From Halichoerus grypus (taxonomy: Eukaryota > Chordata > Mammalia > Carnivora > Phocidae), in the NCBI RefSeq assembly GCF_964656455.1, contig NC_135715.1:146189935-146253934 (forward strand): a stretch of 64,000 nt of DNA. Direction: 5' to 3'. A model generated the notes under the pieces. It was given only the letters and a program-made list of their open reading frames with translations, was not told the DNA's origin and did no database searches. Shown here in pieces: positions 34,441 through 45,755 of the stretch; position 1 is the stretch's first letter, and every line of letters begins with the position of its first letter. The translations under genes and the position numbers were made by a program.

Positions 34441-36479
34441 TTATTGACTCATTATCAATTATGCTTTAAAATAATAACCAGACAACTGTAATTTTGATAA
34501 AGAAAAGAGAGGTGAAAATAAAACAAAAACATGGTCTGTATTTCAGTACAAATTGTATTATTTCACCATTCTGTAAACTCTATGGCAATATATTTTCTAA
34601 GAATTGCTACTAGATGTTTACTAATTATTAGCATAGAAAATGGCTATAATTTTTCAAGTTGTAATTAGTTATGGTGACTGATTCAGATCAAGCACTGGGC
34701 CGTCAGCTGTCTTAGATTATGAATGCAAGACATCACTTGCTCTCTTCCAGTCAAGGCAATTCATTAGTTATGCTGTTTGAGAGCAGCTGTACCCTTTGAG
34801 ATGTGATTTATTCAGATTCCCTCACTATTACTGCAGAAGCATGGGGAGATAAGTGATTTGATGAGGCTATGTATTTACTGTCAAATGCCATTACATTTTG
34901 AATGTGCAGTAGCAGTGATAGGAAGTTTGTGGTTTAGGATTAAGTCAAATGAAGAAAAGCACACAAAATCTAAATGTAAAAAATTATATCTCCTATACTT
35001 AGGCATGCATTTTTTGAAGGATGTTATAGAAATCATTAAACTTTCACTTTGCCATTTTTGTTTATTAATTGTGAAGAATAGATACACTATTTAAAATGTA
35101 AGGATTGAAAACACAATGGTTGAAAATATGAATTGTCAAATCTTTGTCCACTGAAAATAATTATAATCGTCCTATGTTCATTGCCCTAATCAATTTACGC
35201 ATACGTATTTCTCAAAAATAATAAATAAAAGAGGAATTTAACTTGAAATAAACTATGTATCCAGACAACTTGATTTTAAAATGCCTTCCTGCAGTTGTGT
35301 GGTATAGGATAAGTAAATCAAATGTTTACTTACAGTGTTTCTCCAACATCCATCTATAAGGTCATCGAACAAAATTTATTATCAGAAAATGTATACATAT
35401 TCTAGTGGCTAGAAACCTTGAGAGAGAGTATTTTAAATATTTCATCATTGTAACCCTTTCCTATCTGTCTAGATTTCTAAGAATGTGCATATATATACAC
35501 AAGTAAATACAAGTAGAACTTCTCTAGTTTAAAGGAGCTTCCTACGCCACATTCTGCTTTCCCTTTCTCAGCCTCTCCCACCTAGGAGGCCCCGCCAAGT
35601 CCATTGACTAAGTCTCCGTTTTTCTTTTTTTTTAAAGCACTGATGTCACCCCGTATATATGTAACAGAGGTGGAAAGCCACAGTCAGATTACAAAGTCAC
35701 GTCGTACGTGAAACAGCCGGGGCTGGAACCCAAGTCTTCTGATTGTGTGCCCAGCGCTGATCGAATTCTCCCAGGGTCCTTCACGGAGGAAAAAAGAAAA
35801 TGTTCCGAAGACTGCATTTCCCAAGTCTCTTATTAAGGCATATAACCTGAGGGTTCAGTCATGGCTATAACCATACAATATAGCAGATCTAGATAGAATA
35901 TTTACAATGGTATATTTGCCCCACATTTACTAAGTTTATGCACAAATGGTTTCCCCAGCATAGCTTAGATTTTTTTTTTTTCTTTTTCTAATAAGATAGC
36001 CATCTGTCAGTTTCAAGTGATCTGGAGATTAATAAGCAAATGATAGTGCCTGGAGGGCAGATGCACAGGAAAGAAGACACACACACACACACACACACAC
36101 ACAGGCTCAGGCTAGCGTTTAGAATTTGGTAAACCACAACTCCAATCACTGAAATAAAAAAATCTAAAGCAAACTTTTACAAACATTAATTATAGATTCT
36201 TCTAAGTTCAAAATGCTGAGCTAAGAACTCTGAACGCAGCATAGTCCTCAAGGTATAGTTTCTGGAGGAGAAAACCTACATAAATATTAACAATAAGTAA
36301 ATTAAAAACATACAAGTTGATAAGAGATAAAAAATGATAATTCAGCCTGAGGTTAGACAGAGTATTTGAACCAGGCCTTGAAGAGGGAATAAACATTCAA
36401 TAAAGAGAATCAGGATGAGGAGACAATGAAATGGTCCAGGCAAAAGGACACCTTTGCAATTAAAAATCTGTCTTTTGAG
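34441..36479. other. Single-copy sequence with a possible conserved element and a local G+C rise
   Basis: 34650-34870 is high-complexity, non-repetitive sequence with homeodomain-like TAATTAG and CATTAGTTATG sites. 35540-35800 is a local G+C rise with several CpGs (CCCCGCC, GTCACGTCGTACGTG, CAGCCGGGG), part of which (about 35660-35765) looks like a MIR tail. (CA)n at 36080-36102. No gene seen. Confidence 0.4.
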
Positions 36480-36790
36480 AAGTAATAATCATGATATAGC
36501 TAACATTTAAACCCTTGCTCTGTGCCAGGCACGTGCATAGCTTACATTTATAGTTATTTTTGGAAGTCTGTTAACATATTGTGTATTGACTAATCCATAA
36601 CAATTTTATTAACTCATTTAACCTCTCAACTACCTACAAGTTTGGTGTTAAGTGTTACACCATGTTATATGTGAGGAAACTGACCCAAAGGGTAATTAAG
36701 TGATTTTTCCAGGATCCACACAGCTAAGCAAATGGCAGAGCTTGTATCCACATCTTGCCAATCTTACTTCAGAGCTAACATATCGCTCTG
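36480..36790 (+). repeat. MIR SINE, plus strand
   Basis: TAGCTAACATTTAAACCC, TGTGCCAGGCACGTGCATAG, TAACTCATTTAACCTCTC, GTGAGGAAACTGACCCAAAG, CACACAGCTAAGCAAATGGC and CAGAGCTTGTATCC are in MIR order, including the central core region. A fairly complete copy. Confidence 0.9.
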
Positions 36791-37209
36791 CTTCCTTTAG
36801 GGGAATACATAAAACCATGACTGTTACTGAACATGTATTATCTATACTTCTCATCATTAAATAGAGTAAACTTTAAAACGGAATGAGGATTCTTGAGCCA
36901 CCATCAACACATGCAGCTATCGACAATTAAAAGCTCAAGTTTTTCAAACAAACCTTCTGAAAAGAATTGAGTAAAATATGTTACAGTTAAATTGCTTGCA
37001 GTTGTTATTAACTTAAAAGTGACTTACAAATATAAGGCATATTATGAAAAACCTCATGGTAATCACACAGTAAAAACCTCAAATACATAACACAAATGAT
37101 AAAGAGAAAAGAATCAAAGCATACCACTATAAAAATCAACAATTCACAAAATAAAACACCCAGAAGGAAAGGAACAAGAAAATTATAAAACAATAAAAAA
37201 AATGATGAT

Positions 37210-37585
37210 ACTGTGTTCTTACCTATCAAAAAATCCAATGGTGGCTGCCAAGGGCTGGGGGTGGGAAGAGGGAATAGAGAGATGTAGGTCAAAGAATATA
37301 AACTTTCAGTTATAAGATGAATAAATTCTACAGATCTAATGTACGGCATGATGATTATAGTTAATAACATGGTATTGTATACTTGAAAGTTGCTGAGAGT
37401 AAATCTTAAAGTTCTCACAACACAAAAAAATAAATACATAAAGAGTTCACTATGTGAGGTGAAAGATGTGTTAATTATCTTGATCTTGGTAATCATTTTG
37501 CAATGTATATGTATATCAAATCATCACATTGTACACTTTAAATTTATACAATTATATTTTTCAATTATTTCTCAATAAAGTTGAG
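37210..37585 (+). mobile_element. Old L1 3' UTR, plus strand
   Basis: GGTGGCTGCCAAGGGCTGGG, GTTAATAACATGGTATTGTA, AAATCTTAAAGTTCTCACAA, ATCAAATCATCACATTGTAC and TTCTCAATAAAGTTGAGG: an old L1 3' end down to its polyadenylation region. The 162-codon hydrophobic frame on the opposite strand (37008-37496) is the antisense of this non-coding tail. Confidence 0.88.
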
Positions 37586-38130
37586 GGGGAGGGAAGAAAC
37601 CTAATCTGCTCTTATATTCAAAATGCAGTGTTTCACAATTCTTCTCACATAAAATTAGGGGGTCTTTAGTCATCACTCCCATAAAATTAATAAACTTATT
37701 TAGAGTTTTCAAGGAAACTAGTAGAGAATGAAGCTTTGTTAAACAAACAAAAAAAAATTTTGAGCAGATACCTCCAGGAAAAATCAACTTCCTCCTTATT
37801 GAAAGATCTTACAAATACATATAAAGAAAGTAAACTTGAAAATTAGCAGTAACAACTCACAGAAAGCAACTCAATGTCTTTAGTGACAGGCTATCAAATT
37901 TCTCCCATCTGTAGATTAGATATTAACACTATGTAAGAATATTAATTATATGTTACTCAATTTGGGAATGCTGGTAAATGACAGCTTAAGTTGGTGATTC
38001 TATTTCTTTCATGATGATTCTAAATTCTAGAAGAGAAAAAGATGATAAAATAAAATGAGAGAGAAATGTTTTTTCTCATCATTTGCCCACTTAACTATGA
38101 AAAGAGCATAGGGATGATTCATTTTCAGAT
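37586..38130. other. Single-copy sequence
   Basis: No gene or repeat recognised. Confidence 0.4.
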
Positions 38131-38146
38131 TAACACAGATATCTTT

Positions 38147-38233
38147 TTTTTTTTAATTTTTTTTTATTGTTATGTTAATCCCCATACATTACATCATTAG
38201 TTTTAGATATAGTGTTCCATGATTCATTGTTTG
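38147..38233 (-). mobile_element. Very short young L1 3' end (87 bp) with perfect TSD
   Basis: Poly-T, then TTGTTATGTTAATCCCCATA, CATTACATCATTAG and a stop at TGATTCATTGTTTG: the antisense of the last ~70 bp of young L1. TSD TTAACACAGATATCTT at 38131-38146 and 38234-38249 is perfect. A SINE begins only 6 bp beyond the right TSD. Confidence 0.95.
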
Positions 38234-38254
38234 TTAACACAGATATCTTAAAGA

Positions 38255-38466
38255 GGGGCCCCTGGATGGCTCAGTCGGTTAAGTGTTGGACTCTTGATTT
38301 CAGCTCAGGTCATGATGTCAGGGTAGTGGGATCAAGCCCCTCATCAGGCTGCAAGCTCAGCAGGGAGTGCTTGAGATTCTCCCCTTCTCTCTCTGCTCTT
38401 TCCCCTGCTCACATGCTCTCTCTCTTTGAAGTTCTCTCTCTCAAATAAATAAATCTTTTTAAAATA
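38255..38466 (+). mobile_element. CAN SINE, plus strand
   Basis: GGGGCCCCTGGATGGCTCAG, GGTCATGATGTCAGGG, CT-rich stretch, TCAAATAAATAAATC tail. Only approximate flanking repeats (ATCTTAAAGAG / ATTGTAAGAGAG). Confidence 0.93.
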
Positions 38467-38469
38467 TTG

Positions 38470-40950
38470 TAAGAGAGCCTTTGTTGGATATACGCCTAGA
38501 AGATATTTTCTCCTTACTGTACCCAGCATCCTTACCTCTCTTCTTGACATATTTTAACAAATGGAAGTTCTTAATTTCAGTTAAATTCAAGATATATATA
38601 TATATATTTGTGTGTGTGTGTGTGTTCTTTGTGTTCTATCTAAAAAATCTTTGCCTATTAAGATGAAGACATTTGCCTAGCCTGAATTCCAGGCACTATA
38701 TGGTTTTGCATTCGTATTTAGATTTATGACTTATCTGGAATAAATTTTTGGATATAGAGTAAATTAAATGGGATAATACTTATACTTTTTCAAAAAAGGA
38801 TATCCAATCAATGCAGTATATTTTTTGGAAAAGAAACTCTTTTTCCCACAGTACTGAAGTGGGATTTTGTGATAAATCAAGTGACCGATATGTGTGGTCT
38901 CTTATTGGCCAATCTATTTTGTTCCTTAAATCTGTTTTTCTATTCTTGCGATAATACCACCCTTTAAAAATTTCCATCAACATAAAACAAATTTTGATTA
39001 CTTCTAATATGTTCTTCTCCAAAGTTTGTAATTTTCTGCATTGAAGTGTTATATAACGTTTGTAAATTTATTTCTTTTTTCTTAGTATTTTTTTACTATG
39101 TTATGTTAGTCACCATACAGTACTTCATTAGTTATTGATGCAGTGCTCCATGATTCATTGTTTGCATATAACACCCAGTGCTCCTTGCAATACAAGCCGT
39201 CCTTAATACGGGGGTGGAGGGATGGGTTAGACTGGTGATGGGTATTAAGGAGGGCACATATTGTAAATTTATTTCTAAGTCTTAGGTGTTTTTTTATGTT
39301 ATTTTAAGCTAAGTAAAAATTTACTATATTTATTGCTGCTGTATATAAGTACAATTAAATTTATTTAATGATATATTTGATCCAACAAATTTAGTGAATT
39401 ACGTTGTTAATTCTATTTTTAAATTTTAGACCTTTTTTTTTTTACATATACAATCTTGTCATCTGCAAATAATGACAATTTTATTTCTTGCTTTATATTG
39501 ATTATTTTTTCTGCCTTGTTGTACTGCAGAGGGTCTATAGTAAAATGTTTAAAGTAATTGATGATACTTGGAATACTTTTCTTGTTTTGGGACTCGGGGA
39601 ATGATTTTTATTATTTCACAATTAATTGTAATGTTTGTGTATTTTTTTAAGATGTCCTTATCAGAGTAAGAAAGTCTTCATCCTTCTATTCCTAAATTGC
39701 TCATAATATTACTTTGTTTCATTTTATCACATGTTGGTTATATCAAATACTATTTATGCATTAATTGCAATGATTACACATAGTTTTAAAAAGTGTATTC
39801 TTTTAAAATACAAAATTAGATTGACACTGTTTTGAATTGGTAAATTTTGCAATATTGGAAAACCTCCCTTGATAATTATGTAGGATAATTTTAATATATT
39901 CCTCTATTAATTTTTATTGTATTTTGTTTGGGATTTCTATTTGTCTCTTATGAGAGAGGTTAGACGAGAATTTTACTTTCCTATAATGTCCTCCTCGGGT
40001 TTGTTATCAAGTTTATTCTAGCCATATATGATAAACTTATAAGCATTCCCTCTTTTTCTATTCTTTGATAATTTGGGTAAAGTTTGTAATTTATGTTCAG
40101 GACAACTAATCAATGAAGATTTCTGGGTCCAGAGTTTACTCTTTGGGTGAGTTTTAAACATAGTTTTTGTGTTTTTAAATAGGTGCAGCATTACTCATTA
40201 CTAGAACTTTATCTTACAAGATCATACCCAGTTTGTTGTTTTTCCCTTTTCTCTCTCTTTTCATTTCTTTCTCAGTATTCTCTACCAGTATTTCTTCCAG
40301 TTCAGTAAGAGATAACCAACAACTAATTTTATAGTCCTAGGGTTTTTGTTTGATTCTTCTGAAAATACTTTCTAGTTCTCTTGTGAAACATTTCTCCGTT
40401 TTATGTCTTTTCTTGAATATATGTATCCAGGTTACTTTAGTCTTTGTAAGTCATTTCCAGCAATGAGAGAATTGTTGATTTGTTCTCATTTTCCCTTGTT
40501 TTTAGATCATGCATTGTTGTTGATTGGTGGACATTATGAATGAAAATACGGAGTATCTGAACGATGTTAAAATCCTCCTAAAGGATTTATTTTCCTTCTG
40601 CCAAGCAGTTGAAGCACAAGGATTGATCCCTTTCTCTATCAGACATTGAGCAGGTTCCAGGGTTTTTCCAGGTCTTGTGAAACCTATTCTATACCTGGTT
40701 TGCAATGTTTCTAGACTATTTGGGCTCACCTTAGGAAACAATTGAAACCAGAGTGAAAAGCCACTAAGGAAGTCCAATTAACCTCAGTTTAGTTCCTTTC
40801 TTTATGTGTTCTTGGAGTCATAAGGTCTGACTATCTTTTTTAACTCCCCGATGGCTTTAAACACCTTTTTTATTTTTTTATTGTTTGTTTTGTGAACCCA
40901 GCTTTTAGAGATTTTTCTGGTGAAAATTGACTTTATTAGTGACAGGTGCT
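38470..40950 (-). mobile_element. Ancient L1, minus strand, ORF2 through 5' region
   Basis: In plus reading: ORF2 antisense from AAAAAATCTTTGCCTATTA, through CTTGTCATCTGCAAATAATG (the antisense of the RT catalytic region), GGTTTGTTATCAAGTTTATT, to 5'-region sequence (GAATGAAAATACGGAGTATC, near 40540-40800). No frame survives. A young L1 tail is inserted at 39076-39260. A TA/TG microsatellite (38590-38625) has grown inside. Confidence 0.75.
39076..39260 (-). mobile_element. Young L1 3' end with inverted 5' part and perfect TSD, nested in old L1
   Basis: 39076 to about 39209 is antisense L1 tail (TTACTATGTTATGTTAGTCA to CCGTCCTTAATAC). About 39210-39260 is sense 3' UTR (GGGGGTGGAGGGATGGGTTA to GGGTATTAAGGAGGGCACAT). 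The two parts overlap by about 20 bases in L1 coordinates. TSD TTGTAAATTTATTTCT is at 39060-39075 and 39261-39276. This is twin priming in minus orientation. Confidence 0.94.
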
Positions 40951-41092
40951 ACAATTTTAAAAATCATTTCTAAGTATTTAAGACAAGTGTTTATGAAAAG
41001 TTCCCATATATCTCTCAAACTAAAAATATGTATTTCACTTGAAAATATGATAAAAGGGGGAAACATATTTAAAAGTTAAAAATGGAAACCTT

Positions 41093-41293
41093 GGGACACC
41101 TGAGTGGCTCAGCCGGTTAAGCATCAGACTCTTGGTTTTGGCTCAGGTCATGATCTCGGGGTCCTGAGATCAAGTTCTAAATTGGGCTCTGAGCTCAGAG
41201 GGGAGTCTGCTTGAGATTCTCTCCCTTTCCCTCTGTCCCTTCCCTGATCTCTCTCTCTCTCTTTCTCTTTCACATAAATATATAAAATCTTTA
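41093..41293 (+). mobile_element. CAN SINE, plus strand, perfect TSD
   Basis: GGGACACCTGAGTGGCTCAG, GGTCATGATCTCGGGGTCC, CT-rich stretch, CACATAAATATATAAAATC tail. TSD AAAAATGGAAACCTT at 41078-41092 and 41294-41308. Confidence 0.95.
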
Positions 41294-41334
41294 AAAAATG
41301 GAAACCTTAACCTTTGACACAGCAAGACTTTTTG

Positions 41335-41565
41335 ACTAAAAGCACTGAGTTTAGAGTCAGAGGATGGAGATCACTGGCTCTATGTAACTTTGGACAAGTA
41401 CCAAACCTCTCTGATCCTTGATCTTCTCATCTATAAAATAGGAATAAAAATGGTAGCCACTTCAGATAATCAAACATAATGCATTTTATAAATTACTTAA
41501 CATAAATCATTTAGTTTTTGCATAGTTTTTGGCAGCTATTATTCATTTGATAAACTTTTATGATG
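41335..41565 (-). repeat. MIR SINE, minus strand
   Basis: GTAACTTTGGACAAGTACCA, ACCTCTCTGATCCTTGATC, TCTCATCTATAAAATAGGAA, ATGGTAGCCACTTCAG: a classic antisense MIR order. Confidence 0.88.
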
Positions 41566-41971
41566 ATGATGAATATGTAATGAAAAAAGTTTAAAAGTGA
41601 AATCAACTAACAAATGTCTATTTAAAAGATATTTATGGTTCAATTTGATTAAACATATAAAAACTGTATAAATGGATCTTTTAGTATAGTAAAATATGAA
41701 TCACATTTTTAAGAAATTACATCTCTATGTTATGTCCCATCTAAATCAGAACTTCTAGCTTCTCTCTTTTGGGTCTAAAAGATAACAATCACATACATTT
41801 TCTACAATATATAGATTAGAGTACTTGCCAAAAAGTTATACATAAATCAAATTTTCTTTTTTTTTTTTACCAGAATGCTCCTCTCAACTTTATTTATGAT
41901 AGTGTAGAAGCAAACAAATTAACAAAAAGAGTAAAAGTAGAAATTAGTTAAATAGTGTTATATCTCTATAA
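41566..41971. other. AT-rich single-copy sequence
   Basis: No gene or repeat family recognised. Confidence 0.4.
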
Positions 41972-41984
41972 ATCGAATTTTCTT

Positions 41985-42705
41985 TTTTTTAAATTTTATT
42001 TTATTATGTTATGTTAGTCACCATACATCACCAGTTTTCGATGCAGTGATCCACGATTCATTGTTTTCATACAACCCCCAGTGCTCCATGCAGTACGTGC
42101 CCTCCTTAATACCCATCACCGGACTAACACTTACCCTCACCCCCTCTAAAATCCTCAGTTTGTTTCTCAGAGTCCATAGTCTCTCATGGTTCATCTCTCC
42201 CTCCGATTTCCCCCCCTTCATTTTTCCCTTCCTTCTCCTAATGTCCTCCCTGCTATTCCTTATGTTCCACAAATAAGTGAAACCATATGATAACTGACTT
42301 TCTCTGCTTGACTTATTTCACTTAGCATAATCACCTCCAGTCCCACCCATGTTGATGTAAAAGTTGGATATTCATCCTTTCTGATGGCTGAGTAATATTC
42401 CATTGTATATATGGACCACATCTTCTTTATCTATTCATCTGTTGAAGGGCATCTCGGCTCTTTCCACAGTTTGGCTATTGCGGACATTGCTGCTATGAAT
42501 ACTGGGGTGCATATGGCTCTTCTTTTCATGACAGCTGTGTCTTTGTGGTAAATACCCAGTAGTACAATTGCTGGGTCATAGGGTAGCTCTATTTTTAATT
42601 TTTTGAGGAACCTCCACACTGTTTTCCAAAGTGGCTGTACCAACTTGCATTCCCACCAACAGTGTAAGAGAGTTTCCCTTTCTCCACATCCTCTCCAACA
42701 TATAT
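41985..42705 (-). mobile_element. Young L1, minus strand, 721 bp, simple 5' truncation, perfect TSD
   Basis: From poly-T and the L1 tail (TTATGTTAGTCACCATACAT) through the 3' UTR to the last part of ORF2. TSD ATCGAATTTTCTT at 41972-41984 and 42706-42718. Unlike most young copies here it has no inversion, so it is a good internal reference for the 3' UTR. Confidence 0.96.
42431..42705 (-). pseudogene. L1 ORF2 C-terminal fragment
   Basis: An open stretch of about 90 codons reading [20 protein letters not shown], then [20 protein letters not shown], then [20 protein letters not shown]. It includes the cysteine-rich end of L1 ORF2p. Codons upstream of 42705 in the same frame belong to the flank. 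5'-truncated and cannot be expressed from the L1 promoter. Confidence 0.9.
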
Positions 42706-42718
42706 ATCGAATTTTCTT

Positions 42719-43197
42719 ATCAAACCCATTGATCCTATTCATTTTCATGTTATTCGTTTATGTTTTTAAATGTTTTCAGAAACAAGATTGAATTCTTTTT
42801 TTAAGTTACTTTATTTTAAATGTTTTATTTACTAATTAAAATTTAAAACATTTATATATAAAGTTTTAGGATATAAGGTTATTTGTCAACATTTCTATAA
42901 GAAAACCTTTAGAAGTCATTCATGTAAAGCAAAGAGTTTAGATATAAAACCATCAACTATTTTATGCTAAAATAATTATATACATGCATTAAGTCTAAAA
43001 GTAGAGTGCATAGTGTAAATTAGTTATAACGAGTAATGTATATCATTATTGCTATATACCACTTTTACATTGCTGGAGACCATTACATGGCAATCATTTC
43101 ACTTTTTTAAAACATATATTATTTTCTTTCTAATTAAAATTGAGAGACAACATAGAGGCATTCAGGGCAACCAAGAAAAAATCCTCTTGATCCTCAC
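42719..43197. other. AT-rich single-copy sequence
   Basis: No gene or repeat family recognised. Confidence 0.4.
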
Positions 43198-43432
43198 AAA
43201 TAGATAGCATATTTTGAGTGTTTTCTATGTCTGTTCTGGGTATTGTCTTTGTATCTCTATGTGGATTGATTCATTTAATCCTTACAACAACACTATGGGT
43301 TAAGTGATGCAATTATTACAATCATATGAATTAGATGGTACAACGTAGGTACAAAGAGTTTAAAATTAAGTACCCTGACCAAGGCCCATGGGTAACAAGG
43401 TGGAAAGTCAGAATTTAACTCTGGCTTTGTCA
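43198..43432 (+). repeat. MIR SINE, plus strand, diverged
   Basis: ATTTTGAGTGTTTTCTATGT, TTCATTTAATCCTTACAACA, ACTATGGGTTAAGTGATGC and GTAACAAGGTGGAAAGTCAG are in MIR order. Confidence 0.8.
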
Positions 43433-43696
43433 TGAAATACTCGTATAACTATCCTTTAATATTGCCTTTATCAAGAGATAAAGGAGACACATGAGAGAGA
43501 AATAAGGAGCGAGTAGTAAGTATCTTACCTTATCTACAGGTAAGATATCAGTATTGATGAAGTAAGGAGCAGGGAATTACCATTGCTAAAGTCATAAATT
43601 AAGTCACAAATTATATTTAACTGAGAACAAGCAGGGAACTCCACATAGAGAATAGTCAATGAATGTGAATGTTGTATCATTTATGAACAAAATTTT

Positions 43697-43877
43697 TAAA
43701 AGATTTATTTATTTATTTATTTGGGGGTGAGGGGCAGAGGGAGAGAGAGAAAATCCCAAGCAGATTCCCTGCTGAGCATGGAGCCTGACACCTGGTTCCA
43801 TCCCACAACCCATGAGACCATGACCCAAGCCAAAATCACAAGTTGGCCCTTGACTGACTGAGCCACCCAGGCACCCC
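43697..43877 (-). mobile_element. CAN SINE, minus strand, older copy
   Basis: AGATTTATTTATTTATTTAT, CCTGACACCTGGTTCCATCC, GCCACCCAGGCACCCC. Flanks AACAAAATTTTTA and AAGAAATTTTTTA give an imperfect TSD. Confidence 0.92.
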
Positions 43878-44928
43878 AAGAAATTTTTTAACTTGTACTT
43901 GAATTTCTTAATAAATTGATTTTGTTATATCATGTTCTAGTTTGTATAATTAAGATAATTATTTTTATGATTATTTCAATACGGAAATAAAACATGCAAA
44001 ATTCTTGTATGAGTACCCAGTACATAGTAACCATTCAATAAATGTTAGCTAGAATCATTATAATTCCCTAGGTTATCTTAACCATCTGCAACAACATGTG
44101 GTAACAACACAAACAAAAATGGCATTTATCTGGTACCAGGATTTGGGAAGCCTTGTTTTCCCAAGTATCTTCTGTTACTGGCTGCTCCATCTAAAGCTCA
44201 GCCATGGTCAGTGTCGAACTTTTAGTTGCTATAGCGAGATTTTCTATAGACCAAGGTCAGTGACTTGCATTTCTTGCCACCATCACCATGGTTATTTTCT
44301 CTCTGTGAAGTTCCACTGTGTTACTCGATCAAAGATGTAGATGTTGCACTGAATCCTTTTGTTCAGGGCTGTGAGTCTAACCATTCCCGTAGGAGTTCTC
44401 CCTACTAAAGGTAGTCATCATTGTCACAATATTTGTCAAGTGAAAGTTAGTTGAGGTATCCATACAAACAACAAAAAAAATTAGCTGGATTAGTTATAAT
44501 AAAACGGGAACAACAAGACCGAATTTAGTGGAAGTACATTAGAAAGATTACAGAATCAAAAGAAGCTTGGAGAAGCAGCCTTTATAAAGCAGGTAACAGA
44601 AAATACAACCATTATAAGTCACAGGAATAATTTGTTAGGATGGCCTACTGCCACCTCTGCACATTCCTTGTGCTATTGCTGGACAATGAACTTCACCCCT
44701 ACGCTGAGTTATAGTTGGCATTCTTGATTTCTTTGAGTCACTTGCTTTAAATTCAAAGATCAAAGTCCCAACTGGCCAAGACTAATAAAAATGCCCATGC
44801 CTTAACTTATAGAAAGAAAGGGGAAGGAATGTTATAGTTCACTTCACTTTCAGCCCTTATCTTTCACAAAAACTTCACATGGAGAAGCCATCAAAACACC
44901 TAAGGAAAAAAAAGTGCTTATCTAAAGA
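43878..44928. other. Single-copy sequence with a MIR tail; origin of 44360-44900 unclear
   Basis: 44008-44060 (GTACATAGTAACCATTCAAT, AAATGTTAGCTAG) is a MIR antisense end. The 80-codon frame 44098-44340 has no domain I recognise. 44360-44900 may be an old LTR or transposon fragment, but I cannot place it. Confidence 0.35.
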
Positions 44929-44938
44929 GCTGAACATA

Positions 44939-45360
44939 CCATGTTACATTATAGGTGAATAATACATTGATTCAACACTTCCATACATTACTCAGTGCTC
45001 ATTGTGCTAAGTGTACTCTTAATCCCCTTCACCTATTTAACACATCCTCTCACCCATCTACTCTCTGGCAACCACCAGCTGGTTCTCTATAGTTAAGAAT
45101 CTGTTTTTGCTTGTGTCTTTTTTTTTTTTCTTTGTTTTTTTTTTCTTAAATTACACATATGAATGAAATCATATGGTATTTGTCTTTCTCTGACTGACTT
45201 ATTTCACCTAATATTATACCATCTAGATCATCTATGTTGTTGCAGATGACAAGACTTCATCTTTATATGGTAATATTCCATTGTATATACATAACATGTC
45301 TCCTTTATCCATTCATCTATGGATGGAACTTTAAAAAATAAAATAAATAAAAAATAAAAG
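44939..45360 (+). mobile_element. Older L1 3' piece, inverted, with A-rich tail on the right
   Basis: L1 3' UTR and last ORF2 bases are in antisense (GATTCAACACTTCCATACAT to CATTGTATATACATAACATG), but an A-rich tail (45331-45360) ends the insert on the right. Flanks GCTGAACATA at 44929-44938 and 45361-45370 form a TSD. The insertion is thus in plus orientation with almost the whole body inverted: a twin-primed copy whose 3' segment is little more than the poly-A. Confidence 0.8.
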
Positions 45361-45544
45361 GCTGAACATATCTTTAGAGGCATATTAAGTGAGAGCAAAC
45401 ATAATGCAAAAAATCATGGATACTAGCTCATATCTAACTGTATCTATTCCAATGTACTCAAGATACTTATTCTAAAAGCCTTTCATTTATCTTTTATTTT
45501 TAACTACTTTCATTATATTTTTCCAATAGAATCTTCCATTTAAA

Positions 45545-45755
45545 ATGTTTATGCTAATATTTATTGAATACTCAATTAAAGCTGGACAATATTCTAAGTG
45601 ATTTAAATGTATTAGTGTCAGAAAATTTTCTATTGCTATTATTATTTTTGCTTAAAGATTGGGAAACTGAGCCATAGAGAACTTACATAGTTTAACCAAG
45701 ATCACATATTTGGTAAGAAGTAGAGCTGGACTTGATTCCAGAAACCATGAATCAT
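45545..45755 (+). repeat. MIR SINE, plus strand
   Basis: ATGCTAATATTTATTGAATA, GGGAAACTGAGCCATAGAGA, ACCAAGATCACATATTTGG, TAAGAAGTAGAGCTGGACTT are in MIR order. Confidence 0.88.

Noticed and set aside
37008..37496. 162-codon minus-strand frame, hydrophobic, could look like a membrane protein
   Set aside because: It overlaps the antisense of an old L1 3' UTR (37210-37585) and adjoining AT-rich DNA; the hydrophobic composition comes from T-rich codons.
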